This document shows, one piece after another, positions 7,539 to 16,112 of a DNA stretch of 64,000 bases (its first letter is position 1; the number at the start of each line of letters is the position of its first letter). Made by a program: the position numbers and the translations under genes. The stretch is from contig CAZMCH010000001.1 of assembly GCA_964564735.1 (NCBI GenBank), positions 1 to 64,000 of the forward strand, written 5' to 3'. This DNA comes from CAZMCH01 sp964564735 (GTDB lineage Bacteria > Poribacteria > DTPJ01). The notes below the pieces were generated by a model, which saw nothing but the letters and a program-made list of their open reading frames with translations, was not told the DNA's origin and did not search any database.

Positions 7539-10500
7539 TTGCGAGCTGGACAACAGATTCCTCTAAATTATTATGATTCTATTACCATAAGAATTGCTTC
7601 TTCGGAACAAATAAAGGAATGGGCAAAAAGGACTGCCTGTCATTGTCCTCCCGGCAGAAAAGATAAATGCACTTGTGGCGAAGTAAAAAAGCCAGAAACA
7701 ATCAATTACAGAACCTTCAAACCTGAACCAGAAGGGCTTTTCTGTGAAGCTATATTTGGACCTCAGAAAGACTGGGAGTGTTCATGCGGAAAATATAAAC
7801 GTATTAAACATAAAGGCATAGTTTGTGACAGATGCGGAGTTGAAGTTACTCGAAAAGATGTCCGAAGAGAACGTATGGGATATATTCAACTTGCTGCTCC
7901 CGTTTCTCATATATGGTTTTTTAAGGGATTACCTAGCAGAATCGGACTTCTTTTGGATATGTCTCATAGAGATTTAGAAAAGGTACTTTATTTTGAATCT
8001 TATATTGTTCTTGATCCAAAAGATACACCTTTAGAGAAGAAACAGCTTCTTAGTGAAGATGATTACAACAAGTATAAAAAAAATGGATTAGATTTTCGGG
8101 CAGATATGGGTGCTTCTGCGATAAAGGAATTACTTAGCGAGATCAATATAGAAGCAGAAATTTCACAACTTAAGCAAGACCTAACTAGCACAAGCTCTAA
8201 ACAAAAAGAAAAAAAGTATATTAAGAGATTAAAACTCCTGAATGCAGTGCAAAAATCAGGTAACAGACCTGAATGGCTAATTTTAGATGTAATACCAGTC
8301 ATTCCGCCTGAACTGCGTCCTCTTGTCCCTTTGGATGGTGGAAGATTTGCAACATCTGATCTTAATGATCTATATCGTCGTGTTATAAATAGAAATAATC
8401 GCTTAAAAAGGCTACAAGAACTTCGAGCTCCTGATGTGATAATCAGAAATGAAAAACGTATGCTTCAAGAGGCTGTTGATGCCCTATTGGATAATGGACG
8501 GCATGGAAGGATAGTTCGTGGTCCGGGCAATAGACCATTAAAATCCCTAAGCGATATGCTAAAAGGCAAACCCGGAAGATTTCGTCAAAACTTACTTGGT
8601 AAAAGAGTCGACTATTCGGGTCGTTCTGTTATAGTTGTTGGTCCTGAATTGAAAATGAATGAGTGTGGTTTGCCTAGAAAGATGGCTCTCGAGCTATTTA
8701 AGCCTTTTATAATACATAAACTTCAGGAAAAAGGCTATTCAACAACCATTAAAAGCGCAAAGAAAATGGCAGAAAAGGCAACACCAGAAGTATGGGAAGT
8801 CCTTGAGGAAGTCATAAAAGAACACCCTGTTGTCCTCAACCGTGCTCCTACTTTGCATAGGCTTGGCATTCAGGCTTTTCAACCTATACTTGTGGATGGA
8901 AAGGCAATTATGATTCATCCGTTGGTTTGCACTGCTTTTAATGCTGACTTTGATGGCGATCAAATGGCGGTTCATGTGCCACTATCAACAGAAGCACAAG
9001 TTGAAGCAAAACTTCTGATGATGGCATCACAAAATATATTGAAACCAGCACACGGAGATCCTATCGCTGTGCCAGACCTTGATATTGTTCTTGGATGTAA
9101 CTATCTTACAAAAGAGATCATAGACGGAAATGATGGTAACCTGCAGGAAGATAAAGACAAAGAAGCGAATTTGCCAATTTTTGCAAATGCAGAGGATGTA
9201 ATATATGCTCATGAAAGCGGGTCTCTAAAACTTCATGCCCCAATAAGATTCAGAATCAACGGTGATATTATCCGAACGACACCAGGGCGAGTGATATTTA
9301 GCCAGATTGTGCCAAACGATCTTCTATTTAAGGATGATAAATTAAAAAAGAAAATTCCATTTATTAATAAAGAAATGCAAGCAAGGGCTTTGGAAGAACT
9401 TGTTGCTTTGTGTTATGATAAACATGGAAATTATCGAACTGCAAAGTTTTTAGATGAATTAAAACAACTAGGATTCAAATATGCAACAAAAGCAGGACTG
9501 TCTATATGTATAGATGATATGGTGATCCCTGCCAATAAAAAAGAACTTATTGCAAAGGCACAGGATGAAGTTGACAAAGTTGTGAACGCATACAAACAAG
9601 GTCTTATTGCAGATAGCGAAAGATATAACAGAATTGTTGGTATTTGGGACCAGCTAAAAAAAGACCTTGAAAAATCTCTTTTCAAATCACTTTATGAATA
9701 TACTGCTGGTGGTAGTTCTCCGGGATTTAACTCTCTTTATATTATGACCGATTCTGGCGCAAGAAGCAAAAAAGAACCAATCAATCAAATTTCAGGAATG
9801 AGAGGATTGATGGGTAAACCTTCAGGCGAAATCATTGAAACTCCAATATTTGCTAATCTACGTGAGGGTCTTACGGTTCTTGAATACTTCATATCTACTC
9901 ATGGTGCAAGAAAGGGTCTTGCAGATACAGCTATTAAAACTGCAAGTTCAGGTTATTTAACAAGAAAACTTGTTGATGTAGCTCAGGACGTTATAATAAC
10001 TGAAGATGACTGCGGAACAACAAATAGTATTGTTAAGACATCTTTAGGTGCGGAAGATGAAAAAAATGCCCTTGTCAATAAAATTGCAGGACGTATATCC
10101 GCAGAAGATATTTTAGATCCAAGCACTGGAAATGTTATAGTCAAAACTAATGAACAGATCACTAAGGAACTCGCTGAAGAAGTAGAAGCTACTGGAATTG
10201 TCAGTGTTAGGGTTCGTTCTCCATTGACCTGTGAATCAGAAAGAGGAATTTGTCGAAAATGCTATGGTGTTGATCTGTCCACATGGAAACTGGTAAATAT
10301 AGGTGAGTCAGTTGGTATTATTTCCGCACAGTCAATAGGTGAACCCGGAACACAGCTAACAATGAGAACATTCCATACAGGTGGAGCAGTTAGTGGCGCC
10401 GCTGTCAAATCGAGTGCAGAAGCCAAATCAAGTGGTTTTGTTAAATTCTTTGGAGTAGTAACCGTTGATAAAAGCGATGGAACGCTTGTTGTAACAAATA

Positions 10501-11969
10501 GAAATGGCGAAATATCCATACTCTCTAAAAAAATATCAGTAAACTCCGGAAAAAACGAAATTCTATTTACCTATATACCAGAAAAAAGTGAATTAAAGAA
10601 TATAGTTGATTGCATGAATCGGCAAGAAGTTCCAAATAGTATAAGAGAAACTTTTGATAGCAGAAATCTAACGCTTTCACAAATAGATACTATTCTGTTT
10701 GACGGTAAAGAAAAAGGTTTAGAGTGGTGGATCGTTGATAACCAAAAAGTTTACAATGTTAATCTTGTTGATGATCATTTTGATATATATTCAGGTGTCA
10801 GGGAACGACACTCCGCTCAGTATGGGGTGAATATCGCTGTTTCGGATGGTGGAACAATAGAAGAGGGTGGCACACTTATGGAGTGGGACCCAAATAATGA
10901 TTCAATTCTAACAGAAGTTGGTGGTATTGCAAAACTTGAAGATGTTATAGAGAATGTAACTATGCGTATAGAAATTGACGAAATAACCAGCCATTCAAAT
11001 AGAGTTATCGTTGAACATAAAGAAGAAAACCTTCATCCAAAAGTCGCGATTTTAAATAGTAATGATGAAGTCATTGCTAGATATGATTTATCAACTGGTG
11101 CTACCATCTCTATTGATGATGGACAGGAAGTATCCCCTGGTGATATTCTGGCTAAGATACCAAAAGAGCTTTCCAAACAAAGAGATATAGTTCATGGTCT
11201 TCCTAGAGTTACAGAGCTTTTTGAGGCTAGAAGACCAAAGGATTGTGCAACAATAACCGAAATAGATGGATTCGTTAGATTTGCTGGAATCAGTAGAGGA
11301 ACAAGAATAATTAAAGTTGTCAATCCAAACGGTGATGAGAAAGAATATCGTATAGCGAGAGGAAAACATCTTATTGTAAAAGATGGTGATTGGGTCTCTG
11401 CAGGAAATGGACTTACAGACGGTCCCATCAATCCGCATGATATGTTAAGCGTTCTCGGTGAAAATGCAGTTCAAGAGTATCTGGTTGATGAAGTTCAAAA
11501 AGTTTATCGTGCCGCCGGTGAGTATATTAACGATAAGCATGTTGAGGTTATCGTTAGACAAATGATGAGAAAAGTCAGAGTAATTGAGTCTGGTGATACT
11601 GAATTCCTTGTCGGTGATGAAGTTGACAAGTTTATTTTTAGAAAAGAAAATAACCGAGTTCTTGAAAATGGTGGAATCCCATCAACAGCAGAAACCATAT
11701 TGCAGGGCATCACAAAGGCTTCTCTTAGCACAGAAAGCTTTATTTCTGCCGCATCATTCCAGCAGACTACAAATGTCCTTACTAGCGCCGCAATCGCTGG
11801 CAGAAAAGATGATATGAGAGGTCTCAAAGAAAATGTCATTATGGGACGCTTAATACCTGCTGGTAGCGGTGCGCCTCAATATAGGCAGATTGGAGCAAAA
11901 CAAGTTGACAAAAATATAGCCCTGCCTGTATCTGATGAATTGCAAATAGAGGAAAAATCCGCTGATTAA
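7539..11969 (+). CDS. rpoC: DNA-directed RNA polymerase subunit beta' with Cys-rich N-terminal insertion
   Basis: This is the catalytic beta' subunit, 1476 residues. The TTG start at 7539 is supported by AAGGAGGG at 7525-7532. The N-terminal zinc ribbon is C81-x-C83 and C96-x2-C99 (WECSCGKYKR, GIVCDRCGVEV). The catalytic magnesium motif NADFDGDQM lies near residue 470. The second zinc site is C825 with C898, C905 and C908. The bridge-helix/trigger-loop region contains ISAQSIGEPGTQLTMRTFHTG. Relative to E. coli, an insertion of about 15-18 residues sits between Trp28 and GEVKKPETINYR and contains C34-x-C36 and C44-x-C46 (CHCPPGRKDKCTC). This could bind an extra metal next to the zinc ribbon. 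The gene ends before a 16-bp hairpin. Confidence 0.98.
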   Translation: MRAGQQIPLNYYDSITIRIASSEQIKEWAKRTACHCPPGRKDKCTCGEVKKPETINYRTFKPEPEGLFCEAIFGPQKDWECSCGKYKRIKHKGIVCDRCGVEVTRKDVRRERMGYIQLAAPVSHIWFFKGLPSRIGLLLDMSHRDLEKVLYFESYIVLDPKDTPLEKKQLLSEDDYNKYKKNGLDFRADMGASAIKELLSEINIEAEISQLKQDLTSTSSKQKEKKYIKRLKLLNAVQKSGNRPEWLILDVIPVIPPELRPLVPLDGGRFATSDLNDLYRRVINRNNRLKRLQELRAPDVIIRNEKRMLQEAVDALLDNGRHGRIVRGPGNRPLKSLSDMLKGKPGRFRQNLLGKRVDYSGRSVIVVGPELKMNECGLPRKMALELFKPFIIHKLQEKGYSTTIKSAKKMAEKATPEVWEVLEEVIKEHPVVLNRAPTLHRLGIQAFQPILVDGKAIMIHPLVCTAFNADFDGDQMAVHVPLSTEAQVEAKLLMMASQNILKPAHGDPIAVPDLDIVLGCNYLTKEIIDGNDGNLQEDKDKEANLPIFANAEDVIYAHESGSLKLHAPIRFRINGDIIRTTPGRVIFSQIVPNDLLFKDDKLKKKIPFINKEMQARALEELVALCYDKHGNYRTAKFLDELKQLGFKYATKAGLSICIDDMVIPANKKELIAKAQDEVDKVVNAYKQGLIADSERYNRIVGIWDQLKKDLEKSLFKSLYEYTAGGSSPGFNSLYIMTDSGARSKKEPINQISGMRGLMGKPSGEIIETPIFANLREGLTVLEYFISTHGARKGLADTAIKTASSGYLTRKLVDVAQDVIITEDDCGTTNSIVKTSLGAEDEKNALVNKIAGRISAEDILDPSTGNVIVKTNEQITKELAEEVEATGIVSVRVRSPLTCESERGICRKCYGVDLSTWKLVNIGESVGIISAQSIGEPGTQLTMRTFHTGGAVSGAAVKSSAEAKSSGFVKFFGVVTVDKSDGTLVVTNRNGEISILSKKISVNSGKNEILFTYIPEKSELKNIVDCMNRQEVPNSIRETFDSRNLTLSQIDTILFDGKEKGLEWWIVDNQKVYNVNLVDDHFDIYSGVRERHSAQYGVNIAVSDGGTIEEGGTLMEWDPNNDSILTEVGGIAKLEDVIENVTMRIEIDEITSHSNRVIVEHKEENLHPKVAILNSNDEVIARYDLSTGATISIDDGQEVSPGDILAKIPKELSKQRDIVHGLPRVTELFEARRPKDCATITEIDGFVRFAGISRGTRIIKVVNPNGDEKEYRIARGKHLIVKDGDWVSAGNGLTDGPINPHDMLSVLGENAVQEYLVDEVQKVYRAAGEYINDKHVEVIVRQMMRKVRVIESGDTEFLVGDEVDKFIFRKENNRVLENGGIPSTAETILQGITKASLSTESFISAASFQQTTNVLTSAAIAGRKDDMRGLKENVIMGRLIPAGSGAPQYRQIGAKQVDKNIALPVSDELQIEEKSAD

Positions 11970-11981
11970 ATAAACCAAAAC

Positions 11982-12024
11982 AGAGATTGAAGATTAGATA
12001 CTTTTTGCCTAATCTTCAATCTCT
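11982..12024. terminator. Bidirectional terminator-like hairpin between rpoC and the convergent barrel gene
   Basis: AGAGATTGAAGATTAG (11982-11997) pairs perfectly over 16 bp with CTAATCTTCAATCTCT (12009-12024), leaving an 11-base loop. On the plus strand CTTCATTTTATT follows; on the minus strand GTTTTGGTTTATTT follows. It lies between convergent stop codons (11969 and 12122), so it probably ends both transcripts. It shares AGATTGAAGATTA with the rpoB-rpoC spacer palindrome. Confidence 0.7.
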
Positions 12025-12121
12025 CTTCATTTTATTATCGTATCATTTAATATCTTGTCAAATCCATAATCAGCAGTCTATTTCCTCACATTTTACTTTT
12101 CACACATCAAGCATTACATAG

Positions 12122-13441
12122 CTAGAATCTAAATCCCGATGACAAAAATATCTTGGTTGTATCAACTTCCTTACTGATGTTATCGCTACTTATTTTTGAT
12201 GACCCTCGAACATAAGCAATATCAAGCGAGAATGATCCACTCATAATCATACCGATTCCAAACGTTAGATACTGACGATCAGACTCTATTTCCATTTTTT
12301 CCAGATTATACGGCATTATGTCAATCATATATCCAGTGGTTGGCATTGGGTCTATCATATACCCCGCCCTTAAAGCCAGTCCTGTTTGAGGTATATAATA
12401 CTCGCCGCCTACAGCAAATTTTACTGTGCCTTTGTAGTCTGTTCTGAAATCTTTTACATCACCAGAAGGTGAATCATTATATCTTGTCTGCGTCCAGTCT
12501 GTATAGCCAACATCTGCGGAGATTGTCGCCCCTGTGACAGGACGAACCGCAACTCCAGCATTGAATCTGATAGGGCGTGATATGTCATAATTAAATATAC
12601 CACTATCAGACGATTTTTCAGAAGTTCCATCATCATAATAGGAATTGGAACTCCAATACCAATCTTCCTCAATACTGAGGCTTAAAGGAACTGTTATTGT
12701 CAATCCCAATTTTGCGTATCTGTCAAAATAAGTCATAAGCCCGATCTTACCATCAACACCATAATAATTCCTGCTAATCTCATTTAATAAATTATAATCA
12801 TTTAGTATTGTATCGAGTTGCTTACTGTCATTTGCATATAGATCATTACTATAATTGTAGTTTCCAGTCAAAAATGAAAGAGTCGCTCCCAAAGCCACGT
12901 TTGGAGCAACATCCACAGCAAATCCAAAATCCCACGAACTTATACCACCTGATTCATCTGTCACATCATCAATATAAAGCTCTCCAAATTCTTTATCAAC
13001 CTCAAAAGCTACCTCATTATATCCATTTATTGAAGTCCGCAAATCAAAACTCTGTATTCTATTTACACCAAAGGCAAAAGCCAAGCCCCCACGATATGTC
13101 GGTATCGGAAATACAATACCAAAGGAGGTTGGCTTAGTATTTGATACAAATGTAGAATCTGTTGTTCCGAAAAACTCTGTTTCATTATTCACTTTTTCAT
13201 GTGAAAGCGCACCAAAGGCTTCCATACGCCTTATATGTGAAAGACCTGCTGGGTTCCAATGAAGTGCTGTATAATCATCAGCAACGCCTGTAAATGCACC
13301 CGCCATACCCATAGCCCTTGCCCCAACCCCAAAGTCATTGCCAACAGTGATCTCTTGTTCTGCAATTAATGTTTGTGTTGTAATAGCCATTATTACAAGA
13401 GTGAATAATGCGCTTAATAATAGAAATCTTAATTTTAACAT
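12122..13441 (-). CDS. Outer-membrane beta-barrel protein, FadL/OmpP1 or PorV-like
   Basis: The product is a predicted 439-residue outer-membrane protein. A signal peptide (residues 1-28, cleavage around TLIAEQE) is followed by the signature found in PorV/UPF0164/FadL-type barrels: GARAMGMAGAFTGVADD, then YTALHWNPAGLSHI. The rest is rich in alternating polar/aromatic strands (for example GKIGLMTYFDRYAKLGL and RFNAGVAVRPVTGATIS), and the chain ends in FLSSGFRF, with the C-terminal Phe typical of BAM substrates. It is the last gene of the leftward envC-ctp-tsaD-dusB-lipoprotein operon. Hydrophobic-compound transport (FadL) and a secretion-accessory role (PorV) are both possible, and I cannot choose between them. 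Confidence 0.8.
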   Translation of the reverse strand: MLKLRFLLLSALFTLVIMAITTQTLIAEQEITVGNDFGVGARAMGMAGAFTGVADDYTALHWNPAGLSHIRRMEAFGALSHEKVNNETEFFGTTDSTFVSNTKPTSFGIVFPIPTYRGGLAFAFGVNRIQSFDLRTSINGYNEVAFEVDKEFGELYIDDVTDESGGISSWDFGFAVDVAPNVALGATLSFLTGNYNYSNDLYANDSKQLDTILNDYNLLNEISRNYYGVDGKIGLMTYFDRYAKLGLTITVPLSLSIEEDWYWSSNSYYDDGTSEKSSDSGIFNYDISRPIRFNAGVAVRPVTGATISADVGYTDWTQTRYNDSPSGDVKDFRTDYKGTVKFAVGGEYYIPQTGLALRAGYMIDPMPTTGYMIDIMPYNLEKMEIESDRQYLTFGIGMIMSGSFSLDIAYVRGSSKISSDNISKEVDTTKIFLSSGFRF

Positions 13442-13545
13442 ATAGTTTCCCTACCTTCCCTATGAAAAATATAATGATAATAAAAAGTTCTCAATTTCAA
13501 GACGGAAAAAATTGGTCTTGGGATTACAAATTAATCTTACACCAT

Positions 13546-14022
13546 CTATTCCTGATTTCTCTCTCTTCTTGGTGATTTCTTATCCTTTTGATCATCATTT
13601 CTTTTTTGATTTTCAGAACTTTCATTTGATTTGTCTTTATTTTCATCTTGCAGTTGATTTGAACGCTCAGGACGTCCAAAATCAGATGAATCACGCTTTT
13701 TTATTTCGGGTAAGTCTTTATAATACCCATCATTGCGCCAATAATACCAATCATTATACCACCAAGGATTATACCAATATCTACCATAATAAAATGGATT
13801 GCTAAAATAGTAAAGATCATATACATCAATGTATCTAATATCATAAAGACCATCATAATAATCATAGTCTTGATACACTCGTTTCTGCTCAGCATCTCTT
13901 TTTTCCAACATTTCATTTGCTTCTGGCGGATAGCCTATTAAAGTATAGCAACCAGATAACATTATAACCAATATTAAAAATAACGGTATGAGTATAAATT
14001 TATTTATTTTTATGTATGACAT
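13546..14022 (-). CDS. Tyrosine-rich lipoprotein of unknown function
   Basis: The protein is 158 residues and I do not recognise its family. The signal peptide (residues 4-24) ends in the lipobox LSGC, so Cys25 is probably acylated. The middle is extremely aromatic (Tyr, Trp and Asp-rich: YYFSNPFYYGRYWYNPWW, then YNDWYYWRNDGYYKDLP), and the last 50 residues are highly charged and low-complexity (Lys, Asp, Asn, Glu), probably disordered. The start is supported by an AGGAGG sequence just upstream on the minus strand. It lies 24 bases downstream of dusB and 104 bases upstream of the barrel gene. An outer-membrane partner role for that barrel is only inferred from adjacency. Confidence 0.75.
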   Translation of the reverse strand: MSYIKINKFILIPLFLILVIMLSGCYTLIGYPPEANEMLEKRDAEQKRVYQDYDYYDGLYDIRYIDVYDLYYFSNPFYYGRYWYNPWWYNDWYYWRNDGYYKDLPEIKKRDSSDFGRPERSNQLQDENKDKSNESSENQKRNDDQKDKKSPRRERNQE

Positions 14023-14046
14023 TGTATTATAGCCTCCTTGAGAAAA

Positions 14047-15066
14047 TTAAATTTTATCAGACACTATTTTTCCTGTAAATTCCTCTTTTTCTGCTATTTC
14101 TATATGAGGTTTTATTAATTCAGTTAATTCCTGTAAACTCTCTACGTGCATAGCTTGGCAACGCATTTCTGTGATATTTTTCATCCCTTTTGTATACCAC
14201 TTTATAAATTTTCTTATTTCACGACATGCCGTGTATTCACCTTGAACATCAACAAGCATTTTGGCAAATTTCATAAGTTGCGTCAATTTTTCATAATTTG
14301 ATGGTTCATCAATTAATATCCCTGTTTCCAAATAGGTTAATGTCCTAGAAAACAACCATGGATTGCCCAAAGCACCTCGTCCAATCATAATTGCATCACA
14401 GCCTGTCATATCGAGCATTGCCTTTGCGTCTTCTGGTTCATAGATATCACCATTTCCAATTACAGGTATACTGACGTTATTTTTTACCTCTGCTATGATA
14501 CTCCAATCAGACATACCAGCAAATCCCTGAGAACGTGTTCTTGGATGGATGGCGACTGCGGATGCCCCACAATCTTCAATTATCTTTGCAATTTCTATTG
14601 CATTAATTGAATCTTTGTCCCAGCCAGACCTTATCTTTGCAGTTATTGGGCATTGTGCAATCTTAACTGATTTATTAACAATTTCTCTTATGAGTTCAGG
14701 ACTTTTCATTAATGCAGAACCGTTACCACTGTTTACAACAGTTTTTGCAGGACAGCCAAAGTTTATATCAATAATATCAGCTTCTTTTCCTGCAATTGCG
14801 GATGCCTCTGCTAGTGCATCTGGATTATGCCCAAATAGCTGAAGTGCAACAGGATGTTCATTAGGAGATATAGCCATTATTTTTAATGATTTGATATTGT
14901 TTCGGATAACCGCTTCTGCACTCACCATTTCTGTATAAACTAATCCCGCGCCATGTTCTTTTGCCTGCAATCTGATGGCAATATTACTTATACCTGCCAT
15001 CGGCGCAGAAAAAACACGTGTTGGTATGATTACTCCACCAATGTTAATTTCTCTTGTATTCCACAT
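14047..15066 (-). CDS. dusB: tRNA-dihydrouridine synthase, DusB family
   Basis: Dus enzymes reduce specific uridines in tRNA to dihydrouridine using FMN and NADPH. The 339-residue TIM barrel begins with an FMN-binding strand (VFSAPMAGISNIAIRLQ), includes TEMVSAEAVI, and has the catalytic cysteine in DINFGCPAKTV (Cys105). Then come NGSALMKSPELI, CPITAKIRSGWD, HPRTRSQGFAG, VIGNGDIYEPEDA and DAIMIGRGALGNPWLF, all typical of DusB. The C-terminal part (REIRKFIKWYTKGMKN) matches the tRNA-binding helical domain. It lies 13 bases downstream of tsaD, so two tRNA-modification genes are adjacent inside an envelope operon. Confidence 0.95.
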   Translation of the reverse strand: MWNTREINIGGVIIPTRVFSAPMAGISNIAIRLQAKEHGAGLVYTEMVSAEAVIRNNIKSLKIMAISPNEHPVALQLFGHNPDALAEASAIAGKEADIIDINFGCPAKTVVNSGNGSALMKSPELIREIVNKSVKIAQCPITAKIRSGWDKDSINAIEIAKIIEDCGASAVAIHPRTRSQGFAGMSDWSIIAEVKNNVSIPVIGNGDIYEPEDAKAMLDMTGCDAIMIGRGALGNPWLFSRTLTYLETGILIDEPSNYEKLTQLMKFAKMLVDVQGEYTACREIRKFIKWYTKGMKNITEMRCQAMHVESLQELTELIKPHIEIAEKEEFTGKIVSDKI

Positions 15067-15079
15067 ATTAATAAACGAT

Positions 15080-16096
15080 TTAAATATTTACAAATTCTTT
15101 TACAGCGTCAGAATCAAGCATTAGTGAGTTATGATTGTCTGAAGACTTTAGAATATGATAGCCAATGCCAGCAATCATTGCAGCATTGTCTGTGCATAAA
15201 GCCAGCGGGGGATAAAATAGCTTATATCCGATTTCTTGACATCTTTGAGTGAATCTTGCTCTTAATTGGCTATTTGCTGCAACTCCGCCTGCAACCGCAA
15301 TTGTATCAACTTTATTTAGCTCTACTGCACGGATCGTCTTTTCAACAAGCACATCAACAACCGCTGATTGAAAACTAGCAGATACGTCTGCAGAATTTAT
15401 AATTCTGTTTGCCGATTTTTCTCGGATGGTATAATTTAGCACCGATGTTTTGAGTCCGCTAAAACTGAAATTGAGGTTGTGATCCCATACATAAGGTCTT
15501 GGAAAATCAATCGCCTTTGAATTGCCTTCTTTTGATAAGCGATCAATTATTGGTCCTCCGGGATAGCCAAGATCAAGCAATTTTGCCACCTTATCGAATG
15601 CCTCTCCCGCAGCATCATCCATAGTTTGGCCAAGTTTTCTGTATTCACGATTGCCTTTGCCAACATATATCAAATCAGTATGACCACCAGAAACAACAAG
15701 ACTTATCAAAGGAGTTTCAATTTGATCATGTATAAGGAAATTTGAATAAATATGACCCTCAATATGATTCACTCCTACTAATGGCAGATTCCTGCTATAT
15801 GAGATCGCTTTTGCGGTTGACAAACCTATGAGAAGCGAACCAACAAGCCCTGGTCCTTGGGTTACAGCGATACCATCTATATTATCAAAAGTTACTGATG
15901 CCTCTTCTAATGACTGTTGGATAACTGGGATGATGTTTTGAATATGATGTCTTGATGCCAATTCTGGAACAACACCGCCATATTTGGAGTGAATCTCTGT
16001 TTGAGAGGCAACAACATTTGAAATAATCTTTTTACCATCCTCAACCACAGCAGAAGCTGTTTCATCACAGGATGTTTCTATTCCCAATACTAACAT
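15080..16096 (-). CDS. tsaD: tRNA N6-adenosine threonylcarbamoyltransferase TsaD
   Basis: TsaD (Kae1/Gcp) transfers the threonylcarbamoyl group to A37 of ANN-decoding tRNAs, working with TsaB, TsaC and TsaE. The 338-residue product is the normal length. It begins LVLGIETSCDETASAVVEDG, then SKYGGVVPELASRHH, TQGPGLVGSLLIGLSTAK, the metal-binding HxxxH in GVNHIEGHIYSN, SGGHTDLIYV, and ends with VAGGVAANSQLR and CTDNAAMIAGIGY. It lies 16 bases downstream of the processing protease. The other tsa genes are not in the window. Confidence 0.97.
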   Translation of the reverse strand: MLVLGIETSCDETASAVVEDGKKIISNVVASQTEIHSKYGGVVPELASRHHIQNIIPVIQQSLEEASVTFDNIDGIAVTQGPGLVGSLLIGLSTAKAISYSRNLPLVGVNHIEGHIYSNFLIHDQIETPLISLVVSGGHTDLIYVGKGNREYRKLGQTMDDAAGEAFDKVAKLLDLGYPGGPIIDRLSKEGNSKAIDFPRPYVWDHNLNFSFSGLKTSVLNYTIREKSANRIINSADVSASFQSAVVDVLVEKTIRAVELNKVDTIAVAGGVAANSQLRARFTQRCQEIGYKLFYPPLALCTDNAAMIAGIGYHILKSSDNHNSLMLDSDAVKEFVNI

Positions 16097-16112
16097 AATC
16101 TCATATCTATAT

